From NCBI GenBank assembly GCA_947579605.1, contig OX388329.1, forward strand, positions 27,750,193-27,814,192: 64,000 nt of DNA. Direction: 5' to 3'. The notes below the pieces were generated by a model. It was not told where the DNA came from and did no database searches. It was given only the letters and a program-made list of their open reading frames with translations. A program made the translations under genes and the position numbers. Of this stretch, positions 55,130-63,931 are shown piece after piece; the stretch's first letter is position 1, and each line of letters begins with the position of its first letter. Source of the DNA: Athripsodes cinereus (lineage: Eukaryota > Arthropoda > Insecta > Trichoptera > Leptoceridae).

Positions 55130-56210
55130 TTGATATAATACATTGGAATTATTGTGCATACATTCAGATGTTTTATTATTATTAACTACCCACATACCTA
55201 ATACTGAATCCCGAGGGGCAAATTCAGCCAGCGAAGCCAGCAGGTAAAGAAAATGATTTACAATGACTTACCTACGTACGTCATTTATTTTAAATAAAAA
55301 TCATTTCAAGCTACTTGTTCAATTATTTATCATCTTTGTTGGTGGAGTAACTGAGGAATGTCAATTAATTTGGGTTTGAGAGGGGCAACTAACTCAGGAC
55401 ATAGTACATGTATGCTTGTAAAGGGGCACAATATTGCTCATGTTTTCTGCTTTCATATTTATTTTTAAGGTGGATATGTTGGGTCTGGTGGTGCATGTCT
55501 GCTTAATATTAAATAAATCTGTACGCCGGAGCGAGACTAGGTATACTGTCTCAATGGACGCCATTTTTCAGTATGGCCGTTCAAAGTTATTTCAACAAAA
55601 TTATACCTATTTGCTTCTCACATGTTAGTTAACACGAAATAACTCAAAATTTTTTTTTGAATAAATTGCTATTAATCATATCTCACACTTTTTTGTAAAA
55701 TTCACAAAATTGCACAAAAAGTTTATTTATTTATGGATATTTCAAAATATCACTAGTTTTCAAGACAGATGAATATGTCATTTAAAAGAGCACAGCAAGG
55801 ACTACAATACTATGTTTATTAGTTTTCATAAACACTTCGCCGAAATTCGACAAGGTGTAGTTTCGCTCCCACGTACAGAAATATGAAAAAAGTTAAGATC
55901 AACTGGATGTAAAGAACATAAAGTGGTCGATAAAATGTTTTTTTCATTTTATTTTGTATTGTAAAATATGGTATAAAATGTATGCATATTTAATGATATT
56001 GTAATATTTTCAGATTTGCGGTTAATTTATGAATAAACATTTTTTCAAATAAGTATCACGTGCGTGAACCAATCAAACTACAATATTGTTGTACGATTAT
56101 ATGATTTTTTTTTATATTATACCTCGGAAGTATCACCTAGTTAACAAGTTTGTAAATATGTTATGTTTCTATAACTTCATAATAATATGAAAAGATTTAC
56201 ATACTAATGA
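55130..56210. other. AT-rich DNA, nothing recognised
   Basis: No supported feature; the 64-codon frame at 55434-55628 has no signature. Confidence 0.5.
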
Positions 56211-56218
56211 TTTACATA

Positions 56219-57369
56219 CTAATCTATCAGGCTCCTTCTTGCTTCAAGAGGGGGCAGTTTGGTGTGTGGGACAACCAATCGAAAGCGACGTCCGATCTGC
56301 CTTATACATTTGCCTTGTATTCTTTCAAGCCGCTCCCTATATTTCTCGTAGAACGGATTCCAAACCACGCTACAGTACTCCAATCTCGACGCACTAGGGA
56401 TGTAAACAGAAGAAGCATAGAATCGATATTTTTAAAACTTTTCGTAGTCCGCAATATGAAGCCGAGTGTTTTATTGCATTGCATAACTAGTTGATTTATG
56501 TGTTCATCGAAGTGGAGCTCTGCATCGAAGATGACTCCAAGATCACGAATGGAATGTACAGAAGTTAGGGGTTCATTGTCGATTTTGTAATCATAGAATA
56601 ACTTATTCTTGTTTTTCGTAAAACTTATTCTGAAACATTTTTTCAAATTTAAGTAAAGTTTATTGTCATGACAGTAAGCTGAAAGCCTTTCCAGGTCCTC
56701 CTGTAATTTTAAGCAATCATTTTGGGATCGTATATGTTTGTAAATCTTTAAGTCATCCGCAAAGAGTAGGAAATTAGACTCAAGAAAACACTTACCGATG
56801 TCATTGACGAACACAGAGAACAAAAGAGGACCGAGAACAGACCCCTGCGGGACACCAGAAGTGACACCCTGAGTATTCGAACTGCACCCATTTAATACCA
56901 CTGTCATTAGTCTGTCAGACAAATACGATTCCAACCATCGCAACAAGTCGCCACCGATCCCGTTGTAACAAAGCTTCTGTAAAAGAAGGAGGTGGTCAAC
57001 CTTGTCAAAGGCCTTTTGGAAATCGGTGTAGACCGCATCCACCTGCACTCGCTTGTCCATGGCATCGAACAAAAAATCACAGTATACAAGTAAATTTGTG
57101 TCTGTGGACCGATTTTTCATAAAACCATGCTGCTGCTGTAATATTTGTGGCTTTAAAAAGTATGATAGTCGATCCTTGAAAATGGACTCGAAAACCTTGG
57201 AAACGACAGACAGGATTGATATCGGTGTATAATTTTGGACATCTGCAGGTGTGCCACCTTTGTGAATGGGGGTGATGTGAGCGACCTTCCACTTAGCCGG
57301 AAATCTACACTCCTTAAGACTTTTGTTGAAAATCATTTTTATGGGTTTCGTTATGGTGACAAGATCCAA
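56219..57369 (-). pseudogene. Non-LTR retrotransposon reverse transcriptase, frameshifted (Jockey/CR1-like)
   Basis: RNA-directed DNA polymerase of a LINE, truncated at both ends. The minus frame holds, in order, HITPIHKGG (thumb-proximal block), NYTPISILSVVSKVFE, QHGFMKNRSTDTNLL, VYTDFQKAFDKVDH (motif A), TSGVPQGSVLGPLLFSVFVND (motif B region, in part GVPQGSVLGPLLF), LLFADDLKIYK (motif C, catalytic ADD) and LNLKKC. All catalytic Asp residues are intact. After SLVRR (about 56395) a one-base shift moves the continuing match, RLEYCSVVWNPFYEKYRERL and RIQGKCIRQIGRRFR, to another frame, which ends LEARRSLID at 56219. The endonuclease, ORF1 and 3' UTR are missing. GC is higher than the surroundings, consistent with recent insertion. 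Confidence 0.85.
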
Positions 57370-57529
57370 CGCGTTTTTATTTTTGCCGGTTTTATTTTAT
57401 TTTCTTCCAAATAACAAAAAGAAAAAAAATATTTCACCAAAAAATCCATAATATTATTGTAGCAACAATTTCGTCACATATTTGACAGTGGGGCCTACCA
57501 ACTAAGATAGTTCCTACTTTTTTTCTATA

Positions 57530-57695
57530 ACATCTTAAACATCCGCATCCGCGGATGTGAGCCTTCAAAAATCCGCATCCGCATTCACATCCGCGGATGT
57601 GTAAAAATCGACATCCGCAACATCCCTGGTCCAAATACATGCGGAAGCTCCGCATTTGCGGACGCGGATGCGAATATTCGCAACATCCCTGATGT
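57530..57695 (-). mobile_element. hAT-like fragment rich in GCGGATG repeats
   Basis: Minus strand: CAGGGATGTTGCGGATGTC and a second CAGGGATGTTGCGAATATTC, with many GCGGATG/CATCCGC repeats between. CAGGGATGTTGCGGATG is typical of small hAT-type elements in insects. The exact boundaries are unclear. Confidence 0.5.
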
Positions 57696-57739
57696 GAACA
57701 CCCCATTATGCTCAAACAGTGCGATTATTATAATGGTAT

Positions 57740-58190
57740 AGTTCACTTTCTGTTGTGTTTTTAAAGCATATCACTTGTATAAATATATGAAAATGACTAA
57801 AATGGCTATTTTTCGAATACCAGACATTATTTTCTACTTGTTGATCTATGGAATTGGATAGTGGATATGTCGTAGTGCACTTGAAACTCAGTTAAATAGA
57901 ATAAATAAGTGAATATTGAATCATATTATGGATGTCTTAAACATATCAACATGTCGAAATTATTGTCACCAATAGTTATTCAATTTGTATATATTACATA
58001 ATAACATGAATCATCATTTAACATTACATTTATTATCAACAAATTTGGTGTAATTACTTTGATGACAAACATAACAGATGATTGAAGTTAATATTACTCT
58101 ATCAATACCGTTGCATAACAAGGTAATTAAAAAAGAATATTGTTGTCCAAGTTACGTATTTGTCATTAGAAAGATTGATTTGGGCAAATA
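57740..58190. other. AT-rich DNA, nothing recognised
   Basis: No supported feature. Confidence 0.5.
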
Positions 58191-58209
58191 ATGTTATCTC
58201 ATCTGTGGT

Positions 58210-58295
58210 ACATATCCAGTCCTTCTGTACGGTGTTGAAGCATGCATCTTCAGAATTTGCATTGTCGACCGTTTAGAGGTGTTTGAAATGTAGAT
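58210..58295 (+). mobile_element. RTE-like LINE trace (PVLLYGVEACIF)
   Basis: The frame PVLLYGVEACIFRICIVDRL and EVFEM matches the LLYGCETW..RLEAFEMW block of RTE-A at 44.6 kb with changes. It covers only about 28 codons. Confidence 0.5.
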
Positions 58296-58380
58296 TCACT
58301 GTTAGGATTAACTTGGATTGGTATGTTGAATAACATGGAAGCTTTACATAGAGTTAGGTAACACAAAGAGATACTAAAAG

Positions 58381-58578
58381 TATAGAAAACAGACTCGCTA
58401 TTTATGAACTTTAACTAATTACTCCTCTTGATGATGCCAAGTAGAAGCCTTGGCGAAAACCTTTGAGGTGAATAAATTTAAGTTGGAAAGAATACCTACA
58501 GTGTTTTAAATACAAATTATTTAATTATATGTTAATAATGAATTTCCAAAGTGTTAACACAAAAATATTAGATTTATT
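58381..58578 (+). mobile_element. Single-orientation hammerhead-bearing PLE-like unit, exact 12-bp TSD
   Basis: AGATACTAAAAG flanks it exactly at 58369-58380 and 58579-58590. One unit without inverted arm: ribozyme-like core, AATAAATTTAAGTTGG, leader TGTTTTAAATACAAATTATT, ATG (58539) opening MNFQSVNTKILDLL, end. It shows the unit's basic organisation. Confidence 0.8.
58408..58485 (+). ncRNA. Hammerhead-like motif, U3/G8 core
   Basis: UUGAUGA (58428-58434), extra U, perfect 6-bp stem II GCCAAG/CUUGGC, GAAA (58455-58458), stem III ACCU/AGGU with loop UUG, then GA instead of UH. AACUU/AAGUU can form distal stem I. C3 is U and position 16.1 is G, so activity is doubtful. Confidence 0.5.
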
Positions 58579-58599
58579 AGATACTAAAAGATTCGTAGA

Positions 58600-59370
58600 A
58601 TTTCATGCTTATCGCTTATGCGCACTTGAGGTGAATCTGTCCAAAAAACGGCGCTATAAAAATCATCCGGGTACTATTATTATTATCATAAGATGTGAGA
58701 TATAATGCAGTATTCCAGTTGGTCATGAGTTAGAGATCGACGGCCGTTTAGTTTAGGTGTTGGAAAGGAGCGTCTACCTATACAGCTTCAGAATATCCGA
58801 GAACAAAATATACATATTGAAGGGAAAAAATGATACAATATTGATGTTGGTAAGATTTTGATTTAATCAGGAATAATTCCATACCCAAACTATGTAGACA
58901 TGAATAAATTTTCATTTATTTGTGAGTTCTTCGGCTAAATTTCTTTAATGTAACAGTACGAAAAAAAACAAAAAACGAAAAAAATTAAGTAAGAATATAA
59001 TATTATTGTCACATCTCATTTATTAAACAAAACTATATTAGATTCCACATTTGAACACAATATAAGATTAACAATAAAATTTAAATAAAACATTAAATAA
59101 CAAAAACCATAAAATATTAAAATAAATTTAGGTATTTATTCATTCAACATTATTCGAGTTGATTCTTCCATAATGTTCTATGAAATAGTACAATCATGGG
59201 AGATCACTTACAGAGCTACAGGGACAAAAACCTTCTTACTATCCTGGTGGACGATAGAAGTACGGCCTTCTGCATGCTGTATTTCAGCCTGTCATCTACT
59301 CCCAGTTTATTGTCATTATTATTATTATTTGCTATCAAGCAGGCAGCTAAAAGATTATATGCTCGAATCC
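58600..59370. other. AT-rich DNA, nothing recognised
   Basis: No supported feature apart from short (TAT)n runs. Confidence 0.5.
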
Positions 59371-59383
59371 ACACATTTGGATG

Positions 59384-59570
59384 TCACAGTAAACTGTTAA
59401 TCCCGTTTTTGTAAAATTTGGTGTTATCTGCAACAACTAATGCAACAGGCAACTTATTCCACTCGTTCATATTCCAATTCCCAATAAAGTGCTTTCGAGG
59501 ATTCTGGGTGAAATTAATTTTGAAAACATTAGATTTTCCTTAAAAGTGTTCGTTCTGACTTATAAATATG
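59384..59570 (-). mobile_element. CR1/L2-like LINE C-terminal fragment
   Basis: Minus frame: INFTQNPRKHFIGNWNMNEW, NKLPVALVVADNTKFYKNGI, NSLL and stop (59386-59384). R..HFF..R..N.WN.LP.....A.S...FK..L is the standard end of CR1/L2/Jockey reverse transcriptase proteins. 5'-truncated. Confidence 0.65.
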
Positions 59571-59579
59571 GCTTTCAGC

Positions 59580-60320
59580 TCAGACAGTTCTAAGGGTTAT
59601 TAAGATTTAATGCGTTTCAGATATCCTTCTATGCGCTGTCTTCTTAGGAGTTGAGATATGAATTTAATAATTATAGCTGAGCTGTCATCCAACACCACGT
59701 GTCAAATTAAATACTAAAATTTAGTTAAACATACGTACATATGTAACATTCTGGTTTTACCAATATGCCTATAAACAGCATAAAGCGTTCACTTATTCAT
59801 CAAGCATGCTTCATTACACTACATGTTTATTATCATAACAAATAATTATTCGACATAATAAGCGATTAATTAGCGTTACTAAAAATATTTAATGTATGTA
59901 TGTCAACAAAATAATATGATTATATCGATTTAGTTCAACATATCGACAGATGGTTCTTCATAGGAGTTCATTATAAAAAGAAATGAAAAGTGTACAGCCA
60001 AGAGTTTCTTCTGCCATCTAGTCCTCTTCTTCTTAATATTTTTCCCTGAATTATCAGTTGTATAGGGGTCTCTATATTTCTCCTCTGATAACGTGACCAA
60101 AGTATTGCAATTTCTTTGTTTATATACTGTAGAGCAACTCGAGATATGTTTATTTATCTGGCAAAGGACAATCACACTGTCAAGGATGTCTCTGAAAGTT
60201 ATTATTCTATATATTTTTTGTGTTCTCCTCTGTGCGGCATCAGTTGTTCCCAAGCTTCTATGTTATGACTTTATTTAAATACCTACACAATATTATTTCT
60301 TCTATCTGTATTTTCATATT
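59580..60320. other. AT-rich DNA, nothing recognised
   Basis: Opposite-strand frames at 59930-60278 are shadows without a signature. Confidence 0.5.
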
Positions 60321-60337
60321 CTTTTACGTTATTTATA

Positions 60338-60529
60338 AATTTGATATTTTCAACCGACGATTCTTGGTGAAAATTCATGTTGAATTAGTTATAAATAAAA
60401 AACTTTTAAATAGTATATCCACTGCGACTTTTATTGGACGCGAGCCGGCTTTCAAAAGTTTCCGCTCTCATCATCAGGCTAGCGAAAAGTGGATATAGGT
60501 ACTAGAAATAAGTGTCCTATTTATAATTA
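60338..60529 (-). mobile_element. Hammerhead-bearing PLE-like unit, exact 12-bp TSD
   Basis: ACGTTATTTATA flanks it exactly (60326-60337, 60530-60541). On minus: complete hammerhead, GGATATACTATTTAAAAG, leader TTTTTTATTTATAACTAATT, ATG (60384-60382 region) opening MNFHQESSVENIKF, end. It is about 85% identical to the 40.2 kb unit. The opposite arm retains only the leader part (60490-60529), so the inverted partner is truncated. Confidence 0.85.
60426..60491 (-). ncRNA. Hammerhead ribozyme motif, type I, complete
   Basis: Distal stem I ACUUUU/AAAAGU, proximal GC/GC, CUGAUGA (60477-60471), extra U, stem II GAGAG/CUUUU (two G-U pairs), GAAA (60453-60450), GCCGGC stem III closed by A-U, C17 (60442). 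Predicted cleavage is 60442/60441. Core intact; stem II is weakened by C-to-U changes relative to the 40.2 kb motif. Confidence 0.7.
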
Positions 60530-60608
60530 ACGTTATTTATACCTTATTTCAAATGAACCTCGAATATCGAATGAAACATGTATGAACATCTTCAGATAGT
60601 TCAGTATC

Positions 60609-60834
60609 CATTCACCGTGTCGTTGTTTAGGTAGAATAGTAGAATGCCATAACGAAGTAAAAACGTATGTTTTCTCCTACTATATGATTTATTGACGAGA
60701 GAGACGTCTTTCGTCTTGTTAGGACATTGTTAATCCTATAACTTAATAAAATAAAGCCATAACAAGATGAAAGATATCTCTCTCGTCAATTAATCATACA
60801 GGTACATAGTAGAAGAAAATATATATTTTACATT
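60609..60834. mobile_element. Head-to-head hammerhead-bearing PLE-like unit, exact 12-bp TSD
   Basis: TAGTTCAGTATC occurs at 60597-60608 and 60835-60846. The minus arm has ribozyme-like core, ATAGTAG leader and ATG opening MAFYYST (a small insertion shifts the frame relative to MEFYYLNTDTVN). The plus arm has GAAAGAUAUCUC and UCUCGUCAAUUAAUC but a destroyed 5' core. It lies only 67 bp from the previous unit. Confidence 0.75.
60695..60738 (-). ncRNA. Hammerhead-like motif, UUAACAA core
   Basis: UUAACAA (60733-60727), U, stem II GUC/GAC extended imperfectly, GAAA (60712-60709), AGACGUCU, C. U3 and A8 as in the subgroup, plus G5 to A. In the facing plus arm, stem III is AGAUAUCU, a different but still self-complementary sequence. 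Confidence 0.45.
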
Positions 60835-60849
60835 TAGTTCAGTATCTCT

Positions 60850-61360
60850 GAAAACACCTACAGGCTACAAGTATAAGCGAATAAGTTTGAATTCGAAAAA
60901 TCCAACTTATCGGAGATAGTTTTATTTTTTCTTAAACTGTTTTATTGCGACAAAAAAATATTGTATACCTAACATTAAAACCTATATTTATTAAATAACC
61001 TGTAGTAAATTATATTATTACCTTCCCTAAAAAGTAAACTTGTGTAAAGGAGTGGAGCAGATTATAATATTATACAAACTACTTAGGTAGGTACTGCTTA
61101 CAAGAAGTAATTAACACTTATTAAATAATGTCAATAAGTTTGTTTTATTTTAAATTTATTAATTTAATTCTAATATTTAGATCATTTCGTACTGCGTCTT
61201 TTATAACTCACGACTTCAACATTGCAGATTGTGGGGAATAAATAAATATATTACAATAAATTACAATTATTGATACACTAGAGTAGATCTAGCGAACTTT
61301 GATCAGGAAATAAATACTATTTTTTTTCATTGTGTTTTATTTTATTTTTACAATTTTTAC
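60850..61360. other. AT-rich DNA, nothing recognised
   Basis: No supported feature. Confidence 0.5.
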
Positions 61361-61364
61361 AGAG

Positions 61365-62141
61365 TCATCATCATCAGTTGCTGTACAGCTCGTTATGAGC
61401 CTTGGCCTCTTCCAACATTCACCTCCATCTCATGTACTTTTCCAATCCCTGATGCCAATAATGTCTACGTGACTAGGGTTGCCACCTTTTTTATTTGCAG
61501 TTAAAGTACATTGGTTATTATAGGTCAGAAAAAAAGTACATAGTATCAAAATAAAGTACAATTTTTTTTTCTTTATTTATTATTATGTTTAAAAACATAT
61601 TTTTCATTGTTTTTTACAGTTTGTATCAAATTAGTATCTCTACTAAACAATTGCACAGCATCTTTACAGTCTATGTTTAAATTAAAGTAAATGAGTAATT
61701 CATTTTTATCAAATTCAGAGACGCTTTGCACCAATCGATAAATTTCGTTTAGCGAAAAAATACTTAGGACTTAACATTTCAAAATCCCAAAGAAATCAAA
61801 TCATGCGAAATAAAGTATTTTCGTGTACTTTATTGTTCTCATAAAGTATAGAGTACAATTATCTGAAATAAAGTACAATACTTTATTATAAAGTACGGGT
61901 GGTACGCCATCTAGGCACGTCCCTCTGTACGCTATCCATCTATCGGAGTTTGGGTCTACCAACTTTACATCTTCCCTGTGGTCTTGTACGAAGGATTTCC
62001 TTTGGCACTTTTTCTTCATTCGTTCTTTCCACCCATGCCCAGCCTATTTCAGTCTTACAACTGTGATTCATTTTATTATGTTCGGCTCATCGTAAAAGTT
62101 GTAGACTTCTTCGTTGTATCGAATTCTCCAAACTCTGTTGT
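61365..62141 (-). mobile_element. RTE-E LINE fragment split by an insertion
   Basis: Minus strand pieces: NRVWRIRYNEEVYNFYDEPN (from 62140), then VERTNEEKVPKEILRTRPQG, CKVGRPKLR, stop, MDSVQRDV (to about 61912), then after an insertion DIIGIRDWK and MLEEAKAHNELYSN, stop and (GAT)n at 61365-61376. The order VWRIRYN, GRPKLRW, RWR.MLEEAKAHN.LYS is that of a common insect RTE-like C-terminus. Several stops and frameshifts. Confidence 0.7.
61473..61911. mobile_element. Insertion in RTE-E, possibly hAT-like
   Basis: Begins TAGGGTTGCCACCTTTTTT and ends GGGTGGTACGCCATC, a poor inverted repeat (GCCACC/GGTGG). The interior is full of AAAGTAC/GTACTTT repeats. CTAGG occurs at both junctions and might be the TSD. 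Splits the RTE reading cleanly. Confidence 0.45.
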
Positions 62142-62340
62142 TGGGCCTGAGTCAAAACACATTTCCACGTTACGTTTTCGTTCGAAGTTCGAATTTCAGA
62201 CGACGTTGCAAGCAAGTGTCAATTTCGTTGCTAAGATACACAATAGTTACGAAAATCTACACTCTGGCGCAACGTCGTCTGCATTTGAACGCTAACTGAA
62301 CGAAAACGTAACGCTCAAATGTGTGTTTGACTCAGGCCTG
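62142..62340. mobile_element. MITE with ~65-bp terminal inverted repeats
   Basis: GGGCCTGAGTCAAAACACAT at the left faces GTGTGTTTGACTCAGGCCTG at the right; TIRs continue through CGTTACGTTTTCGTTC and CAGACGACGTTGC. The 105-codon frame at 61978-62295 overlaps it and is not supported. It lies at the 5' edge of RTE-E. Confidence 0.75.
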
Positions 62341-62344
62341 GACA

Positions 62345-63020
62345 AAACACTTTTGACTGAGGTCCGAATATCCTTCTGAGTATCTTTATTAACAAAATAT
62401 ACATTCAATCTGTGGACCAGCAAACTATTAAATTTATCAGAGATGTTTCAAGCCTTACAAAAATTAATTTATTCTTATCAAAACAATATAAAATTTAGTG
62501 GTGAAAAGCTCATAAAAAAAATAGTAAGCAGTTATTTAAAATTAAATTACTAAAATTTAATCAGACCCTCAATTAATCGGATAAAACAAACCAAAAATCA
62601 ATTGACATTGCTTAAAATAAGGCAAGATAAGTAAGCAGATAAATGAAGAAAAAAATATACGAAGCTGGTTTGTTTAATTGCAGTGTCTATTGAGGATATA
62701 TAAACATACATATATATGTACGTACCGATTAAAATGGCTATTATAAATTTTACAAACTATTTTACTTGATTCTTACCTTTATATTGTTTACTACAAGAGC
62801 AATAGAAATAATTAGAACAATCAGATAATATTATTAAGAATGTCCCTTCTAAGGAATACTTTGAACTACACTATGTCACAAGACGAACTATTTTTCATGT
62901 GACCGGTCAATTTTTTTCTCAAAAACTACTTGATTTGTAATCGAAGCTATTTTATTTAATTTACATATCGATGGTTTAAAGCATAAAAGATACATGTCCA
63001 CTATTTAGGTAAAAAAAGTT
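62345..63020. other. AT-rich DNA, nothing recognised
   Basis: No supported feature. Confidence 0.5.
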
Positions 63021-63029
63021 AATATATGT

Positions 63030-63365
63030 ACAAGATCAGTTGCAACGTCTTCCATATCTTCTTCTTCGTGTTGTAGATCATCGATCTGTTCGTCCGGAAG
63101 TTGATGACTCTTGTGATGCTAAAGACCAGCTGTCTTCTCATATTTTTGATGGTCTTCCTCGGGGCCGTGAACCGACTGGTGTTTTCTTCGCAGCTATATA
63201 TACAATTCTGTTTTCAGCCATCTGATCCACATGGTCTCTTCAGAATCGTCTCCTTTTCCTACTCCATCTTACGACGTCCTCCATGTTGCATATGTTTCTA
63301 ATCTCAGTATTTCTTATTCTGTCTGAGAGTTTTGCCCGCTATTGCACGTAATGTTTTCATCTTCT
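63030..63365 (-). mobile_element. RTE-D LINE C-terminal fragment
   Basis: Minus strand pieces across frames: MKTLRAIAGKTLRQN, MEDVVRWSRKRRR, RDHVDQMAENRIVYIAAKKT, PVGSRPRGRPSKI. MKxLRxIxGKTLRDR, W..HV.RM..NRIV and GSRP.GRP.K are the blocks of another insect RTE-like family. Stops and shifts show decay. Confidence 0.65.
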
Positions 63366-63369
63366 ATCT

Positions 63370-63930
63370 CCTGATTATATAAATTCTCACTTATTAGCCA
63401 GTAATACTTATATTATTATCGAAACATTTAACAAAAACCAAATGCCATACGTTCTTAGATTATCATTCTTTTGCGCACAGATGTAACATGTCACATAAGA
63501 TATTTGAGAATGAAATTTATATCGACTTTCTTAATTCTTAAGAAGCACATGTCCATCAAGGAAATCTTCTGAATTAATTTAAAGTTAGTTAATTAATTGA
63601 CAATCTCATACTTGCAAAATCTGTTTTCTCTTAACTGTCAAATGGGGACATGTGTCTTCTGTGCTTCAAACCATCGATATGCAATCTTATACAATATGTT
63701 TTTACAATGTTAATATTGTAAAAACTAAAATCGCAAATAAACATGGATTTTGTTTTGCGTAAATTTTTTTTGCATCTTTTATAGATATCACAAAATTTAA
63801 CACATATGTGAATATTCCAACAAAATAAGTATAACGCAAAACCAAAAACTAAAATATTATGTCGAAAAGGAATTTCGACCAAAATTCAAAAAAAAATTGT
63901 GTCTCTTCGAAATGAATTGTGAACCTAAAT
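63370..63930. other. AT-rich DNA, nothing recognised
   Basis: The minus frame at 63882-63631 has no signature. AACATTGTAAAAAC and TTTACAATATT form a weak inverted repeat near 63700. Confidence 0.5.
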
Positions 63931-63931
63931 A

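Noticed and set aside
57434..57715. 93-codon Cys/Gly-rich protein
   Set aside because: It is the translation of GCGGATG repeats in a hAT-like fragment; the CGCG..C pattern follows from the DNA repeat.
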